Source: Providencia zhijiangensis (GTDB lineage: Bacteria; Pseudomonadota; Gammaproteobacteria; Enterobacterales; Enterobacteriaceae). Taken from it: DNA of 64,000 nucleotides. Both the position numbers and the translations under genes were made by a program. The notes below the pieces were generated by a model. The model saw nothing but the letters and a program-made list of their open reading frames with translations, did no database searches and was not told where the DNA came from. The DNA is taken from contig NZ_CP135990.1 of assembly GCF_030315915.2 (NCBI RefSeq), positions 1,922,001 to 1,986,000 of the forward strand, given 5' to 3'. Positions 47,153 through 57,944 of the stretch are shown here, in pieces; positions within the stretch are counted from its first letter, which is position 1; each line of letters starts with the position of its first letter.

Positions 47153-48043
47153 ATGCATGATAAAATTTTTGCTTTACCTGTTATCAAACAAATTTCTCCT
47201 TACATTACCCAACGTCAACTTGGCGATTTACCGCTGATCGTCATTTCCCACCCAAAAGTGCGTGGTGCCGTGAGCCTACAAGGTGCCCACTTAATTGACT
47301 GGCAACCCGCAGGTCAAAAACCCTGCCTTTGGTTAAGTCCAGAAAGTGCGTTTAAAGAAGGGGTTGCCATTCGTGGCGGTATTCCTATTTGCTGGCCATG
47401 GTTTGGACCTGTAAATAGCCCTAGTCACGGATTTGCCCGTATTTTACCTTGGCAATTTACGGCTCATAATGAACATGATTGTGGTGTCATTCTCACCTTT
47501 ACCCTGACAGACAACGAATACACCCGCAAACTCTGGCCTCATGAGTTCACGCTGATTTTACGTATGAAGCTCGGGGAAACTTGCGAACTTGAATTAGAAA
47601 GCTACGGTGACTTCGAGGCTACCGCCGCATTACACAGCTATTTCAATATCAGTGATATCCAGAAAGCCACCGTTTATGGCCTTGGTGGGCATTACATCGA
47701 TAAAGTCGCCGATAGAGAAGCCTATATTTCAGAACCGCTAAAATTTAATAAGCACACTGACCGCATATATACCGAGCCAGAAGAATACAGTTTATTACGT
47801 GATGATGGCTGGAATCGCACTATTGAGCTGCATCACTATCATCATAGTGACGTGGTGTGCTGGAACCCTTGGGCGGAGTTATCGTGCAGCATGCAGGATA
47901 TGCCTAATAATGGTTACAAACAGATGGTTTGTGTGGAAACGGCTCGCATTCATATGCCAATGAAATCTGAAGCGCAAAGCCCTTCTCGTCTTTCTCTCGT
48001 GATGGTATGCCGCGAAAATAAACCTCAGCCACAGCAAGAATAA
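47153..48043 (+). CDS. yeaD: D-hexose-6-phosphate mutarotase (YeaD)
   Basis: YeaD is an aldose-1-epimerase-like protein that interconverts hexose-6-phosphate anomers. The 296 residues begin MHDKIFALPVIKQISP, matching E. coli YeaD at this start. GAHLIDWQPAG, VAIRGGIPICWPWFGP and ALHSYFNISDI are family motifs. The usual ribosome site is weak. It follows gapA, as in E. coli. Confidence 0.94.
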   Translation: MHDKIFALPVIKQISPYITQRQLGDLPLIVISHPKVRGAVSLQGAHLIDWQPAGQKPCLWLSPESAFKEGVAIRGGIPICWPWFGPVNSPSHGFARILPWQFTAHNEHDCGVILTFTLTDNEYTRKLWPHEFTLILRMKLGETCELELESYGDFEATAALHSYFNISDIQKATVYGLGGHYIDKVADREAYISEPLKFNKHTDRIYTEPEEYSLLRDDGWNRTIELHHYHHSDVVCWNPWAELSCSMQDMPNNGYKQMVCVETARIHMPMKSEAQSPSRLSLVMVCRENKPQPQQE

Positions 48044-48079
48044 CCAAGCGAAAAATAAACGTAAGAATAAATGCAAAAT

Positions 48080-48117
48080 AAAACCCCAAAACAGCCTAGC
48101 CATTTTGGGGTTTTTTA
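48080..48117. terminator. Shared terminator of yeaD and mipA
   Basis: AAAACCCCAAAA and TTTTGGGGTTTT form a 12-bp stem with an 11-base loop, with a T tract on the plus strand and a shorter T tract on the minus strand. The two genes converge here. Confidence 0.88.
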
Positions 48118-48136
48118 TTCTATTCCAGCGTATAAA

Positions 48137-48889
48137 TTAGAAGGTGTAAGTCACACCGCTCCACATAATCGCAGAATAAGATTTATTGACCATTGGGCTG
48201 TCTTTTACTTCACTAGACAGTTTATCAACACGACCCAGCGCAAACAGTGACCAGCTGTCTGTCATGCGATAATTAGCTGATAACTCCACATACGGTGTCC
48301 AGCTTGAATTTGGTTCATAACGTTTTAATCCACTATTTGCAGATTCTTTGGATGTCACACCGAATTCATAACGGTTCAGTTTCGCACTATCCCATTTGAT
48401 ACCGACACCTGGGGTTAAAGACCAGCTATCGCCTTTAAATGCGTACAAGTAAGCGGCTTCAGCACGCATGCCTTCGCTTTCCCACAACATGTCGATAGAG
48501 CCATTGAAACGCAATGTACCCCAGTCAGCATTATGACGGTAAGTAAAGCCGCCCATTACGGTATCGCGGCGGCGATCCAGCTTACGCATGTCGGCATTAT
48601 CATTATCTTTTGGCTTAAAGAAATGTGGGTAGTAATAAGCATCTAAAGACAACTGGTCAACTTTATCATTCCACAAGTAGTAACCTACAGCTAAAGTGCG
48701 GAAGTAAAAATTTTCACTTTCATAATTTACAACGGGAACTGGCGTAATATAGTCGCTCGTTTTGATGCCTTTATAAGGTGTTGATTGCGCTAATACAGAG
48801 CCACCAACAGACCAAGTTCCAGCAAACGCAGCAGTTGAAACCGCACTTAACGCAATGGCAAGTGTGGTCATTTTGATTATTTTAGACAT
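48137..48889 (-). CDS. mipA: MipA/OmpV family outer membrane protein
   Basis: MipA is an outer membrane scaffold reported to link MltA and PBP1B in murein synthesis. The 250 residues have a signal peptide (MSKIIKMTTLAIALSAVSTAAFA) and a beta-barrel body with the family blocks YKGIKTSDYITPVPVVNYESENFYFRTLAVGYYLWNDKVDQL and a C-terminal aromatic (GVTYTF). E. coli MipA lies near yeaD too. Confidence 0.93.
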   Translation of the reverse strand: MSKIIKMTTLAIALSAVSTAAFAGTWSVGGSVLAQSTPYKGIKTSDYITPVPVVNYESENFYFRTLAVGYYLWNDKVDQLSLDAYYYPHFFKPKDNDNADMRKLDRRRDTVMGGFTYRHNADWGTLRFNGSIDMLWESEGMRAEAAYLYAFKGDSWSLTPGVGIKWDSAKLNRYEFGVTSKESANSGLKRYEPNSSWTPYVELSANYRMTDSWSLFALGRVDKLSSEVKDSPMVNKSYSAIMWSGVTYTF

Positions 48890-48939
48890 TTTAAATTAAA
48901 CCCAAATTATTCAGATGAAGTTAACAATAAACAATGAAT

Positions 48940-48963
48940 AACGTGGGAAATTTCACCCACGTT
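48940..48963. repeat. 8-bp inverted repeat between dadX and mipA
   Basis: AACGTGGG and CCCACGTT are separated by 8 bases, within the 166-base gap. It lies about 50 bases upstream of mipA and 90 bases after dadX. No T run follows, so it may be an operator or a weak terminator; no assignment is possible. Confidence 0.5.
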
Positions 48964-49055
48964 AATGAGATGGTTCACATTTAAAGCTAAATTACTTTGA
49001 TTGTCTATCTTTCTCAATCATGAATATCAGCCAAGTGAATGAATGATGTGCTTTT

Positions 49056-50123
49056 TTATTGAAAATCAATAGGTACGCGACGTGCTAGCGCACATAATAA
49101 TTCGTAACCGATTGTGCCCGCCGCCTGTGCCACATCATCAACAGGTAAATTTTCGCCCCACAGCTCCACTTTGGAACCAATAGTTGCTTCTGGACAGTCA
49201 CTAATATCAATCGTTAGCATATCCATGGAAACCGTACCTAACAGCGCACAACGCTGTCCCTGACACCACACTGGCGTTCCTGTTGGCGCATGACGAGGGT
49301 ATCCATCGGCATAACCACAGGCCACAGTCGCTATGCGCATCGGTTTTTCTGACGTAAATTTGCTACCGTAACCAATGGATTGACCCGCTTCAATATCATG
49401 GACTGCAATAATTTCCGATTGTAGCGTCATCGCCGCTTTTAAATCATATTCAGCAATATCGCCCCATTTGCCACTCGGAGACGCACCATACAGCACAATT
49501 CCAGCCCGCACCCAATCATAATGGGTGTTTTTATGCCATAAAACCGCCCCTGAATTCGCAATGCAGGTCGGCAGTGATAACTGAGCAAATTGTTGAATTT
49601 TCGCTAATGGCGCTTGTGTTCCCTCAACCATATCTGAATTTGCAAAATGGCTCATTAATGTCACATCCGCAACATTTTCCATCTGGCTCAGTTGAGAGAC
49701 AATATCCGCATACTCATTCATCGAGAAACCTAAGCGATTCATTCCGCTATTAAGCTTAATGTAGACAGAAATAGGTTTATTCAGTAAAGCTTGCTCAATG
49801 GCGGCTAGCTGCCAGCGACTGTGTACGCTGGTTGTTAATTGATACTGGTCAATAACTACCAAATCATCAGCTTGGAAGAACCCTTCTAATAATAAAATTG
49901 GCCCCTTCCACCCTTCATTTCTCAATAAAATGGCTTCATGAAGATCTAAAACGGCAAAACCATCAGAATCTTTTAGTCCGCGCCAAATTCGTTTAATACC
50001 ATGGCCATAACCATCCGCTTTCATCACTGACCAGACCTTCGCTTGACCAACTTTCTGGCGGATCACCGCTAAATTATGTTCTAAATTATGTTGATGAATG
50101 ACAGCACGAATTGGGCGTGGCAT
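49056..50123 (-). CDS. dadX: Catabolic alanine racemase DadX
   Basis: This PLP-dependent enzyme interconverts L- and D-alanine. The 355 residues have the PLP lysine Lys35 in VWSVMKADGYGHG and the conserved block SIGYGSKFTSEKPMRIATVACGYADGYPR with GTVSMDMLTIDIS. Its place 39 bases after dadA on the same strand identifies it as the catabolic dadX of the dadAX operon rather than biosynthetic alr. Confidence 0.96.
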   Translation of the reverse strand: MPRPIRAVIHQHNLEHNLAVIRQKVGQAKVWSVMKADGYGHGIKRIWRGLKDSDGFAVLDLHEAILLRNEGWKGPILLLEGFFQADDLVVIDQYQLTTSVHSRWQLAAIEQALLNKPISVYIKLNSGMNRLGFSMNEYADIVSQLSQMENVADVTLMSHFANSDMVEGTQAPLAKIQQFAQLSLPTCIANSGAVLWHKNTHYDWVRAGIVLYGASPSGKWGDIAEYDLKAAMTLQSEIIAVHDIEAGQSIGYGSKFTSEKPMRIATVACGYADGYPRHAPTGTPVWCQGQRCALLGTVSMDMLTIDISDCPEATIGSKVELWGENLPVDDVAQAAGTIGYELLCALARRVPIDFQ

Positions 50124-50162
50124 TGCGATTCCTTATTATTATTGATATGTTACGTCGCTCAA

Positions 50163-51464
50163 TTAACGCGCAGGCGATAAGTGACCCGTACTGACTAATT
50201 TCGTATTAAAACCATCGGTATATCTGAATACCGATAAATCATCCGCAGCGATGTCCGGCGTATTCCCTGAAATTAAATCAGCCAACAATTTGCCAGAGCC
50301 GCAAGCCATTGTCCAACCTAAGGTTCCATGCCCCGTATTCAAATACAAGTTGCTGAATTCTGTCGGCCCAACTATCGGGGTTCCGTCTGGCGTCATTGGA
50401 CGTAATCCTGTCCAAAACTGTGCTTGATTAATATCGCCGCCGCCTTGATAGAGATCTTGCACCACCATTTTTAGGGTTTCACAGCGTTTTTTCAGTACAT
50501 CAAGATTAAAACCAACCACTTCTGCCATACCCCCAACGCGAATACGTTGGTCAAACCGTGTTACAGCTATTTTGTAGGTTTCATCCAACACAGTCGAAAC
50601 CGGCGCTCGAGATTCATCGATGATTGGCATCGTCAATGAGTAACCTTTCAGAGGATAAACAGGAATCTTCACCAATTGCTGCAACATCTGAGTGGAATAT
50701 GACCCCATGGCAACGACATATTGATCCGCCAGCAAAACCTCACCATCGACCTTAATACCGCTGATGCGCTTGCCATCCGTTAAAATTTGCTCCACATGGC
50801 AGCCAAAGCGGAATGTAACTCCAACTTGCTCTGCCATTTTCGCCAGTTTTTTGGTGAACTGCTGGCAATCCCCTGTTTCATCATTTGGTAAGCGTAAACC
50901 ACCTGTCAGCTTATGTTTTACAAAAGCCAATGCAGGCTCAGCTGTAATGAGCTGATCTGAGGTCAGTAATTCGTATGGCACACCTTCTTGCTGCAAAACC
51001 GCGATATCATTGGCCGCATTATCAAACTGTTTTGCCGTTCTAAACAACTGTAACGTACCACCTTGACGACCTTCATAGCCAATGCCGGTATCTGCTCTAA
51101 GTTGGCGAATGCAATCACGGCTATATTCTGCGATCCGCACCATGCGGCTTTTATTCATGGTGTAGTGCTGCATGTCGCAGTTTTTCAACATTTGCCACAT
51201 CCAACGTAATTGGAACAGACTACCATCGGGTTTGATCGCTAAAGGGGCATGTTTTTCAAACATCCATTTTACGGCTTTAAGAGGGATCCCCGGCGCACCC
51301 CATGGGGTTGCATATCCTGGAGAAATTTGCCCTGCATTACCTGCGCTGGTTTCTTCAGCCACATCAAGCTGCCTATCAATGACGCAAACTTCATGCCCTT
51401 CTTGTGCTAGATACCACGCAGTGGTAACACCAATAACGCCAGCACCTAAAACGAGAACTTTCAT
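50163..51464 (-). CDS. dadA: D-amino acid dehydrogenase DadA
   Basis: DadA oxidises D-alanine to pyruvate at the inner membrane with electrons passing to the respiratory chain. I chose the ATG at 51464 ([12 protein letters not shown]), which has GAGGGG at the right distance, giving 433 residues; an in-frame start four codons earlier destroys that spacing. The FAD fingerprint [25 protein letters not shown] opens the protein and the C-terminus has [21 protein letters not shown]. It forms the dadAX operon with the racemase. Confidence 0.96.
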   Translation of the reverse strand: MKVLVLGAGVIGVTTAWYLAQEGHEVCVIDRQLDVAEETSAGNAGQISPGYATPWGAPGIPLKAVKWMFEKHAPLAIKPDGSLFQLRWMWQMLKNCDMQHYTMNKSRMVRIAEYSRDCIRQLRADTGIGYEGRQGGTLQLFRTAKQFDNAANDIAVLQQEGVPYELLTSDQLITAEPALAFVKHKLTGGLRLPNDETGDCQQFTKKLAKMAEQVGVTFRFGCHVEQILTDGKRISGIKVDGEVLLADQYVVAMGSYSTQMLQQLVKIPVYPLKGYSLTMPIIDESRAPVSTVLDETYKIAVTRFDQRIRVGGMAEVVGFNLDVLKKRCETLKMVVQDLYQGGGDINQAQFWTGLRPMTPDGTPIVGPTEFSNLYLNTGHGTLGWTMACGSGKLLADLISGNTPDIAADDLSVFRYTDGFNTKLVSTGHLSPAR

Positions 51465-51846
51465 AGAACCCCTCAAGAGAACAAAATGGAATTACTGTTA
51501 GCATAATATTCTAGTTTTTATTTTCCAATACAGTTAATTAACATTTTTAACAAAAAAGTTAAATCCTCTATCAAATTTAGGTTCTCTTAAATCCAGTGAA
51601 ATTTTATTCTACCCATTAAAAAGAGAATAAATCAATTTAGTATATATAAATCAACTTGTTAAAAGCAAACCCCCAAAATTAATTCTGATTAAATAATGAG
51701 TTAAACAGAGTTTTATATTCATTCATCAAAAGATTATTCCATTTCAATATTTAGAAGCTAAATATCGAATAACTCACCACGCCAGATAATAACATTGATA
51801 AATTTAAATTAAGCAGATGATTACACTAATCAATCAATCGGGAACA
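51465..51846. promoter_or_regulatory. Promoter region of dadAX and gene-free gap
   Basis: This AT-rich gap precedes dadA. It should hold the dadAX promoter, which is under Lrp and CRP control in E. coli, but I find no clear CRP box here. No gene is visible. Confidence 0.45.
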
Positions 51847-51847
51847 A

Positions 51848-51876
51848 AAAAAGCCAGTGCAAGGCACTGGCTTTTT
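51848..51876 (-). terminator. Intrinsic terminator of fadR
   Basis: AAAAAGCCAGTGC and GCACTGGCTTTTT form a perfect 13-bp stem with loop AAG; on the minus strand it is followed by more T. It is 18 bases after the fadR stop. Confidence 0.92.
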
Positions 51877-51893
51877 GTTTGAAAATGGTAGTG

Positions 51894-52610
51894 TTAAATA
51901 TTATTCGCGAGGTCAGATGGCATATTACTTTGCATATTGTGCCAGATCACGCCGCTATCTTTACCGTAGTTTCTGACGCAATCCATAATACGGTCATAGG
52001 CTTGCTCACGGCATAAATTGCTCAGCTGTTGGTAAAAACTTAACGCTAAACGACGGGCTTCAGGATTAGAGAAATAATAACGCCCAACTCGCGTGTATAA
52101 CCCTCGTAATCCATTAATAATCAAACCATAGATTGGGTTACCGGACGCAAAGGCCAGTCCACGGAAAATGTTGTAATCCAAATCACTAAATGCATCTGAG
52201 TTATCTTCAACTTTATCTTTACCCGATAACACTTCTAATGAGGCTTCTGGATCATTACGAAATGCGGTACGAATAAAAATAGCCGCAATATTAGTACGTA
52301 CTGCCAATAAATTATCAATTAGCTGAGGTACACGGTCGTGATCGAGTTTCGCCAACGTTTCCAGAATGTTTAATCCTGACGTTTCCCAGTAGTTATTGAC
52401 CTTGGTTGGCTTACCATGTTGAATGGTTAACCACCCATCACGGGCTAAACGCTGTAAAACTTCACGTAATGTCGTACGGGTTACGCCGATTAATTCAGAT
52501 AGCTCACGCTCCGCGGGTAAGATAGATCCTGGAGGAAAACGATTGTTCCAAATACTCTCAATAATGTACTCTTCCGCAAAACCTGCCGGACTTTGAGCTT
52601 TAATAACCAT
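51894..52610 (-). CDS. fadR: Fatty acid metabolism regulator FadR
   Basis: FadR is a GntR-family acyl-CoA-responsive regulator that represses fatty acid breakdown and activates fabA/fabB. The start at 52610 ([21 protein letters not shown]) matches the E. coli N-terminus and gives 238 residues; the longer frame is not supported. The helix-turn-helix is [24 protein letters not shown]. The C-terminal acyl-CoA domain has the block [21 protein letters not shown]. It is divergent from nhaB, as in E. coli. Confidence 0.97.
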   Translation of the reverse strand: MVIKAQSPAGFAEEYIIESIWNNRFPPGSILPAERELSELIGVTRTTLREVLQRLARDGWLTIQHGKPTKVNNYWETSGLNILETLAKLDHDRVPQLIDNLLAVRTNIAAIFIRTAFRNDPEASLEVLSGKDKVEDNSDAFSDLDYNIFRGLAFASGNPIYGLIINGLRGLYTRVGRYYFSNPEARRLALSFYQQLSNLCREQAYDRIMDCVRNYGKDSGVIWHNMQSNMPSDLANNI

Positions 52611-52830
52611 ATTTTTATTATTCCAAACATTTTTAGACGGACTACGCGGAAGCATACCAGATTGTCACAATCTGAGATAGTTAGCTTTCCAATAAACCGC
52701 AGGTGAATCGTAAAAACCCCATATAATTAATGGATTATCTATTAGCAAATAAGCTTAAATTCTATAAAAGATAAGAGTAGTATGTAACGCGCTGTCACAC
52801 AACACCAGTTAAAGAGGATTAAAAATCATA

Positions 52831-54381
52831 ATGGATTTTAGTTTAAGAAGAGCATTTTTGAAGAATTTTTTGGGAAATTCTCCAGATTGGTACAAACTTG
52901 CTATCATTTTGTTCTTAATAATAAACCCAATTGTTTTCTACTTTGTTAACCCATTTATCGCCGGTTGGTTACTCGTCATTGAATTCATTTTCACTTTGGC
53001 GATGGCACTAAAATGCTACCCATTACAACCTGGCGGGCTATTAGCCATTGAAGCCGTGCTAATTGGTATGACTTCCCCTGCGCAGATTTCTCATGAAATC
53101 AGTAATAACCTTGAAGTGGTTCTGTTACTGATCTTTATGGTGGCTGGCATCTACTTTATGAAGCAACTTCTGTTATTTGTGTTTACAAAGCTGTTAATAA
53201 ACGTCCGTTCTAAACGAATTTTAGCGTTGTCATTTTGCTTAGCAAGTGCGTTTTTATCCGCTTTTTTAGATGCTTTAACCGTCATTGCTGTGGTCATTAG
53301 CGTTTCTATTGGCTTCTACTCAATTTACCACCAATATGCCTCTAGCCAGCCGAGCAATACGGATCTACAAAACGATTCCTTCATTGATACGGTTGAAAAA
53401 AAGCAGACATTGGAACAGTTCCGTGCATTCTTACGTAGCTTAATGATGCATGCAGGTATCGGTACTGCCCTTGGCGGCGTAATGACTATGGTGGGTGAAC
53501 CACAAAACCTGATCATCGCGAAACATGTTGAGTGGGATTTTATTACCTTCTATCTGCGGATGGCGCCAGTCACTATCCCTGTTTTCTTATGTGGGCTCGT
53601 GGTCTGTTTCCTCGTTGAAAAGTTCAAAGTATTTGGCTACGGGGCTGAATTGCCAGACACCGTGCGCCAAGTATTAACCGAACACGACAAAAAAATGAGT
53701 GCTAAGCGCAGCAAAAAAGAGCAAGCGCAGCTTATCGTCCAAGGTCTTATCGGTATTTGGTTAATTCTTGCGTTGGCATTTCACCTTGCTGAAGTGGGTC
53801 TGATTGGTCTGTCCGTGATCATTCTTGCCACGACATTCTGTGGGATCACTGAGGAACACGCGCTCGGAAAAGCCTTTGAAGAAGCCTTACCGTTTACTGC
53901 CCTACTGACGGTTTTTTTCAGCGTTGTCGCCGTGATCATTGACCAGCAGCTATTTACGCCATTTATTCAGTATGTGCTGCAATCCTCTGAATCATCGCAG
54001 CTGTCCCTGTTCTATCTGTTTAACGGGCTGCTCTCTGCAGTATCAGATAACGTATTTGTCGGCACCGTGTATATTACTGAAGCCTTAAAAGCCGCTAATG
54101 CAAGCTTAATTTCAGCCGAGCAATATCAGCACTTAGCGGTCGCAATTAACACCGGAACAAACTTGCCGTCGGTTGCAACGCCAAATGGACAAGCCGCCTT
54201 CCTGTTCCTATTAACCTCGGCACTGTCTCCGCTGATTCGCCTGTCTTATGGTCGAATGGTGTGGATGGCATTACCATTTACGGTTGTGATGACCATCGTT
54301 GGTCTGCTAGGTGTTGAGCTATGGCTTATCCCATTAACTGACTGGATGGAAAGCTTAGGGTTAATTTCTATTCCACGTTGA
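52831..54381 (+). CDS. nhaB: Sodium/proton antiporter NhaB
   Basis: NhaB expels sodium in exchange for protons in the inner membrane. The 516 residues have about 12 membrane segments and the motifs [32 protein letters not shown] and [24 protein letters not shown]. The order fadR-nhaB-dsbB matches E. coli. Confidence 0.97.
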   Translation: MDFSLRRAFLKNFLGNSPDWYKLAIILFLIINPIVFYFVNPFIAGWLLVIEFIFTLAMALKCYPLQPGGLLAIEAVLIGMTSPAQISHEISNNLEVVLLLIFMVAGIYFMKQLLLFVFTKLLINVRSKRILALSFCLASAFLSAFLDALTVIAVVISVSIGFYSIYHQYASSQPSNTDLQNDSFIDTVEKKQTLEQFRAFLRSLMMHAGIGTALGGVMTMVGEPQNLIIAKHVEWDFITFYLRMAPVTIPVFLCGLVVCFLVEKFKVFGYGAELPDTVRQVLTEHDKKMSAKRSKKEQAQLIVQGLIGIWLILALAFHLAEVGLIGLSVIILATTFCGITEEHALGKAFEEALPFTALLTVFFSVVAVIIDQQLFTPFIQYVLQSSESSQLSLFYLFNGLLSAVSDNVFVGTVYITEALKAANASLISAEQYQHLAVAINTGTNLPSVATPNGQAAFLFLLTSALSPLIRLSYGRMVWMALPFTVVMTIVGLLGVELWLIPLTDWMESLGLISIPR

Positions 54382-54404
54382 TCAATATTGATTGTTCAGA
54401 TTCT

Positions 54405-54600
54405 GAATTTAAAGCCGCATATTTATGCGGCTGAGGTTGATGACAAAGAGGGATAAAAGCGTGGTTTTTCCCTCTTTGTGTTATCAGGCGAAAATCAATA
54501 AATTGATTTTCCTCGTCAATATTACAACCCAAAAGAGCCATTTCCAAACCTGATGGGCTTGAAAATGGTCTGAGCCGCATATTTATGCGGCTTTTTTTGT
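54405..54600. other. Cluster of hairpins between nhaB and dsbB
   Basis: The gap contains five closely packed inverted repeats. AGCCGCATATTTATGCGGCT occurs twice, at 54413-54432 and 54573-54592. Between the copies lie ACAAAGAGGGA/TCCCTCTTTGT (54443-54453 and 54469-54479), GAAAATCAAT/ATTGATTTTC (54490-54511) and an imperfect CCATTT/AAATGG pair (about 54538-54568). The second copy of the repeat is followed by TTTTTTTGT and looks like a terminator; the first copy is not. No reading frame here resembles a protein. Confidence 0.75.
54573..54600 (+). terminator. Intrinsic terminator closing the nhaB hairpin cluster
   Basis: The AGCCGCAT/ATGCGGCT stem is followed by seven T. It would end nhaB transcripts about 200 bases after the stop. 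Confidence 0.75.
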
Positions 54601-54707
54601 AATAAAACGTAAAAATTAAGCTAATCTCATTCTAATCTGATTTTGCTGCTTTTTTTATCACCCAGATAGAGGCAAAATAAGCCGATTATTAATGAAGGGA
54701 ATTTATT

Positions 54708-55223
54708 ATGTTCAGATTTTTTAATTACTGTTCTCAAGGACGGTCAGCTTGGCTGCTTATGGCATTCACTGCTTTTATGCTTGAATGTGCTGCTCTGTAT
54801 TTCCAACATATTATGAAACTGCAACCTTGTGTAATGTGTATCTATGAGCGCGTTGCATTGATGGGAATTATTGCGGCAGGTTTAATCGGAGCGATTGCAC
54901 CGAAAAGCACCGTCGTTAAAGTGATTGCGATTGTGGTTTGGCTGTATGCGGGTTGGCGTGGATTAGACCTTTCATGGGAACATACCATGCTGCAACTTTA
55001 CCCGTCTCCGTTTGCATCCTGTGATTTCTTTGTCAATTTCCCAGACTGGTTACCGCTGCAAGAATGGGTACCTTCTGTGTTTGAAGCGACAGGGGATTGT
55101 GCGGTTAGACAATGGGCTTTCTTAGGGTTAGACATGCCGCAGTGGTTAGTTGGTATTTTTGCAGCTTACATCTTAGTTGGCATCATCGTTGCGATCAGCC
55201 TCTTCTTCCCAAGTAAAAAATAA
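54708..55223 (+). CDS. dsbB: Disulfide bond formation protein DsbB
   Basis: DsbB reoxidises DsbA and passes electrons to quinone in the inner membrane. The 171 residues have four membrane segments. Both essential cysteine pairs are present: Cys41/Cys44 in CVMC and Cys105/Cys131. The quinone-binding arginine of CIYERVAL is visible. Confidence 0.97.
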   Translation: MFRFFNYCSQGRSAWLLMAFTAFMLECAALYFQHIMKLQPCVMCIYERVALMGIIAAGLIGAIAPKSTVVKVIAIVVWLYAGWRGLDLSWEHTMLQLYPSPFASCDFFVNFPDWLPLQEWVPSVFEATGDCAVRQWAFLGLDMPQWLVGIFAAYILVGIIVAISLFFPSKK

Positions 55224-55288
55224 CCTTTCTTTTTTCGCCCATCAACTGTGCTTGATGGGCGATTCAAATCATTAGCTCACCAAAATAC

Positions 55289-55594
55289 TTAGATACAGGC
55301 CCCACTACGAATTGCCGAAACCGCACAACGACGCCCATTTGCAAACTGGCAAACAGGGGTTTTCTGACCATTTAATTCTAAATTCAGTGAAGGCAGTCCC
55401 CCCGCAGAGGTACACGCCTCTTGAGCTCCGGGACCTAAATTCACCACTTGCTGAGCATATTGAGAACCGGACGTTTCTGCTCTTGTCATTTTACTGTTAT
55501 CAGGGCTACTGCACGCTGAAAGTAAAATAGATAATACGGTAGCTGAACCCATTGCCACGACTGTTCTTAACAGCGCCTGACTTTTCCTTTTCAT
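55289..55594 (-). CDS. DUF333 family lipoprotein
   Basis: The 101-residue protein has a lipoprotein signal peptide with lipobox LSAC and Cys28 as the modified residue (…TVLSILLSACSS). After a short linker comes the DUF333 motif ACTSAGGLPS...PVCQFANGRRC...SGAC with regularly spaced cysteines. It resembles the small E. coli lipoproteins of the YoaF type. The function is unknown. Confidence 0.85.
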   Translation of the reverse strand: MKRKSQALLRTVVAMGSATVLSILLSACSSPDNSKMTRAETSGSQYAQQVVNLGPGAQEACTSAGGLPSLNLELNGQKTPVCQFANGRRCAVSAIRSGACI

Positions 55595-55650
55595 TCTCTT
55601 TCTCCGATAGTATCAGCGCTGTTTTGCATCCCATTATGTTTTGAACCTTA

Positions 55651-55983
55651 TTAATGGGTGCCACTTTTAGAAAACAGGTTGATGACCAATACACCAATGA
55701 TAATTAATAGCATACCAATAATTGCGGGTAAATCGAGTTTTTGGTTATAAATATAGATAGCCGCCACAGAAACCAACACAATTCCCAATCCTGACCAAAT
55801 GGCATACGCTATCCCCAGTGGCATCACTTTCACAACTTGGGAAAGCCCCCAGAAAGAGGCTGCATAGCCAATGACAACCACTAAAGAGGGCCAAAAACGG
55901 CTAAAACCATCCGACGCTTTTAACGTTGTTGTCGCAATCACTTCCGCAATAATGGACATTAATAAGAAGCCCAATCCTTTCAT
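55651..55983 (-). CDS. Small multidrug resistance (SMR) family transporter
   Basis: The 110-residue protein has four membrane helices and the essential Glu14 in SIIAEVIATTTLKASDGFSRFWP, plus YAIWSGLGIV. It is EmrE-like rather than guanidinium-exporter SugE-like, since the block LGIAYAIWSGLG matches EmrE. It probably works as a homodimer exporting cationic compounds in exchange for protons. The substrate is not determined. Confidence 0.9.
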   Translation of the reverse strand: MKGLGFLLMSIIAEVIATTTLKASDGFSRFWPSLVVVIGYAASFWGLSQVVKVMPLGIAYAIWSGLGIVLVSVAAIYIYNQKLDLPAIIGMLLIIIGVLVINLFSKSGTH

Positions 55984-56034
55984 TGTTCACCTTTCTCTGT
56001 TTTTAGCCTAAAATTTGGCAGAAATTTAGCACAC

Positions 56035-56072
56035 AAAAAAGCACTGTACTAACCTTTAATTAGTACAGTGCT
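56035..56072 (-). terminator. Intrinsic terminator of sotB
   Basis: GCACTGTACTAA and TTAGTACAGTGC form a perfect 12-bp stem with loop CCTTTAA; on the minus strand six T follow. It lies about 18 bases after the sotB stop. Confidence 0.92.
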
Positions 56073-56089
56073 AAATGAATAAATCTAGC

Positions 56090-57289
56090 TTAATGATTCG
56101 CAGCGGTTGGCTGTTTTTCTGCAAAAGCTGAGCGATAACGGGTATAGATAAACACGCACCAAGCAAGTGCTAAAAGGCTGATAATCGCCCCCACATAACC
56201 AATATTAGTCATTCCCATATGGGTAATCACTTGGTTTCCTAATAATGCACCTGCGCCAATGCCAATATTAAATAATCCAGAGAAGATTGACATCGCCACA
56301 TCGGTCGCATCTGGCGCCAAGTCCAACACTTTCACTTGGATCCCGAGGCTAATGCACATAATCGCCATACCCCAGAATATACAGGTACCAATCAATGTCC
56401 AAACATCTCCACTTAATGGCATAAATAACACTAAACAAAGTGTCAGTAAGGCCATCGATACCGGTAAGAATGAGAGTGTAAAGCGGCTACTGTAGCGGCT
56501 AAATAAGACGCTACCAAAAATGCCCGCCCCACCAAAAATTAATAATAAGAGTGTGGCAAAATTTTGACTCTGTAAGGCAATATCGCGTACAAACGGTTCA
56601 ATATAACTATACGCGGTAAAATGAGCCGTAATGACGACGGTGATTAACACAAAGACACCCATCAATGCGGGGCGTTTAAACAGAACCGGTAGGCTTTTTA
56701 ACGAACCGGAATGTTCGCTCGGTAAACGAGGTAAGAATCGCAATAACGCAATCAGGGTTAATAACGCCAGTACGCCGATACATAAAAATGTCACTCGCCA
56801 GCCCATCCATTGCCCAATCACTCGCCCTAACGGTAATCCTAACACGGTCGCCAGTGCCGTTCCCGTGGCGAGCAAGCCCAAAGCTTGCGCTTTTTTACCC
56901 GCAGGCGCGACGCGGATCGCCAATGATGCCGTTATCGACCAGAAAACTGCATGAGATAACGCAATACCGATACGCGCGATAATCAGCACTTCAAAGCTCC
57001 ACGCAATCCCGCATAGAATATGGCTGAGAATAAAGACAACAAACAAAATTCCCAATAATTTCCGCCGCTCAAATTTTCCCGTCATCAGCATTAATGGTAG
57101 AGACATCACTGCGACAACCCACGCATAAATGGTGATCATCAGCCCTGTATGGGCAACGGTCATATCAAAACTTTCAGCAATATCACTCAATAATGCGACA
57201 GGAACAAATTCGGTGGTATTAAAGACAAAAGCCGCAACGGAAAGCGCCAATACACGGATCCACGCAGTGCTTCGAGAAACCTGGGACAT
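56090..57289 (-). CDS. sotB: Sugar efflux transporter SotB (MFS)
   Basis: The 399-residue protein is a 12-helix major facilitator of the DHA1/YdeA group, which exports arabinose and related sugars. It begins [29 protein letters not shown], a hallmark of the family, with motif [25 protein letters not shown]. The actual substrate in this organism is unknown. Confidence 0.92.
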   Translation of the reverse strand: MSQVSRSTAWIRVLALSVAAFVFNTTEFVPVALLSDIAESFDMTVAHTGLMITIYAWVVAVMSLPLMLMTGKFERRKLLGILFVVFILSHILCGIAWSFEVLIIARIGIALSHAVFWSITASLAIRVAPAGKKAQALGLLATGTALATVLGLPLGRVIGQWMGWRVTFLCIGVLALLTLIALLRFLPRLPSEHSGSLKSLPVLFKRPALMGVFVLITVVITAHFTAYSYIEPFVRDIALQSQNFATLLLLIFGGAGIFGSVLFSRYSSRFTLSFLPVSMALLTLCLVLFMPLSGDVWTLIGTCIFWGMAIMCISLGIQVKVLDLAPDATDVAMSIFSGLFNIGIGAGALLGNQVITHMGMTNIGYVGAIISLLALAWCVFIYTRYRSAFAEKQPTAANH

Positions 57290-57527
57290 GGTTTACGACA
57301 TCCTGTTGATGATAATTAAGGCCAATAACAGCCTTCAGTATATTTTTGTGAATAATATCACATTCGCCATTCATCTTTAAAGGATTGAAAATTATCATGT
57401 TCACACTATTTTTTCACAGAGAAACGGTCACTCTCCTTTAATTTTCATATCAGTTTGAAAAGCGACAGAATCATTTCTTCTATGCTACAATCTGCAAATT
57501 ACTTTTTATTCTTACAGGAATTCCTAA

Positions 57528-57749
57528 ATGAAAACCCATTTTCCAACTGAGCCAGACGTAAATGCATTAGCAGACGAAGTAACTTGTTTAAAAAATCTTG
57601 TTACTCATATGCTTAAAGCTATCGGTCAGGCTGACGCGGGTAAAATTTTGATCAAAATGCAACGCGAAGTCGCTTCGATGGAAGATGAGAAGCAAGCTGA
57701 GACTTACAAAAACATTTTAGAACAAATCAAGACTGGTTATCGTCAATAA
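57528..57749 (+). CDS. yecF: YecF family protein (DUF2594)
   Basis: The 73-residue protein resembles E. coli YecF: ADEVTCLKNLVTHMLKAIGQADAGKILIKMQREVASMEDEKQAETYKNILEQIKTGYRQ. It is entirely helical and soluble; the function is unknown. It has its own promoter region and a strong terminator about 130 bases later. In E. coli yecF lies by sdiA, so the location here differs. Confidence 0.9.
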   Translation: MKTHFPTEPDVNALADEVTCLKNLVTHMLKAIGQADAGKILIKMQREVASMEDEKQAETYKNILEQIKTGYRQ

Positions 57750-57878
57750 GAGCTTTAGCGATAAATGCGATTCTAAGCGCTAAGCCAAAACAGCGAGCTA
57801 AAGTGCACAAAAACCTAAGTTTCGTTCACTAGGATCCTTTATCTTTGATCTCGAATTAAACCATTCTTTATTCATTTA

Positions 57879-57916
57879 GCTCCCCCTTCAGATCCCTATG
57901 AAGGGGGCTTTTTTTT
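57879..57916 (+). terminator. Intrinsic terminator after yecF
   Basis: CCCCCTTCA and TGAAGGGGG form a 9-bp stem around GATCCCTA, followed by CTTTTTTTT. It lies about 130 bases past the yecF stop, leaving a long 3' UTR. Confidence 0.9.
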
Positions 57917-57944
57917 GCCTAAAACCCTACCTTTTCACTCACTC

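Noticed and set aside
47031..47237. 68-codon frame with a hydrophobic segment before yeaD
   Set aside because: It starts at TTG without a ribosome site and overlaps the start of yeaD in another frame; no family is recognised.
55236..55261. CGCCCATCAA/TTGATGGGCG hairpin after dsbB
   Set aside because: A strong stem, but the T run is on the wrong side of it for termination on the plus strand and absent on the minus strand; left unassigned.
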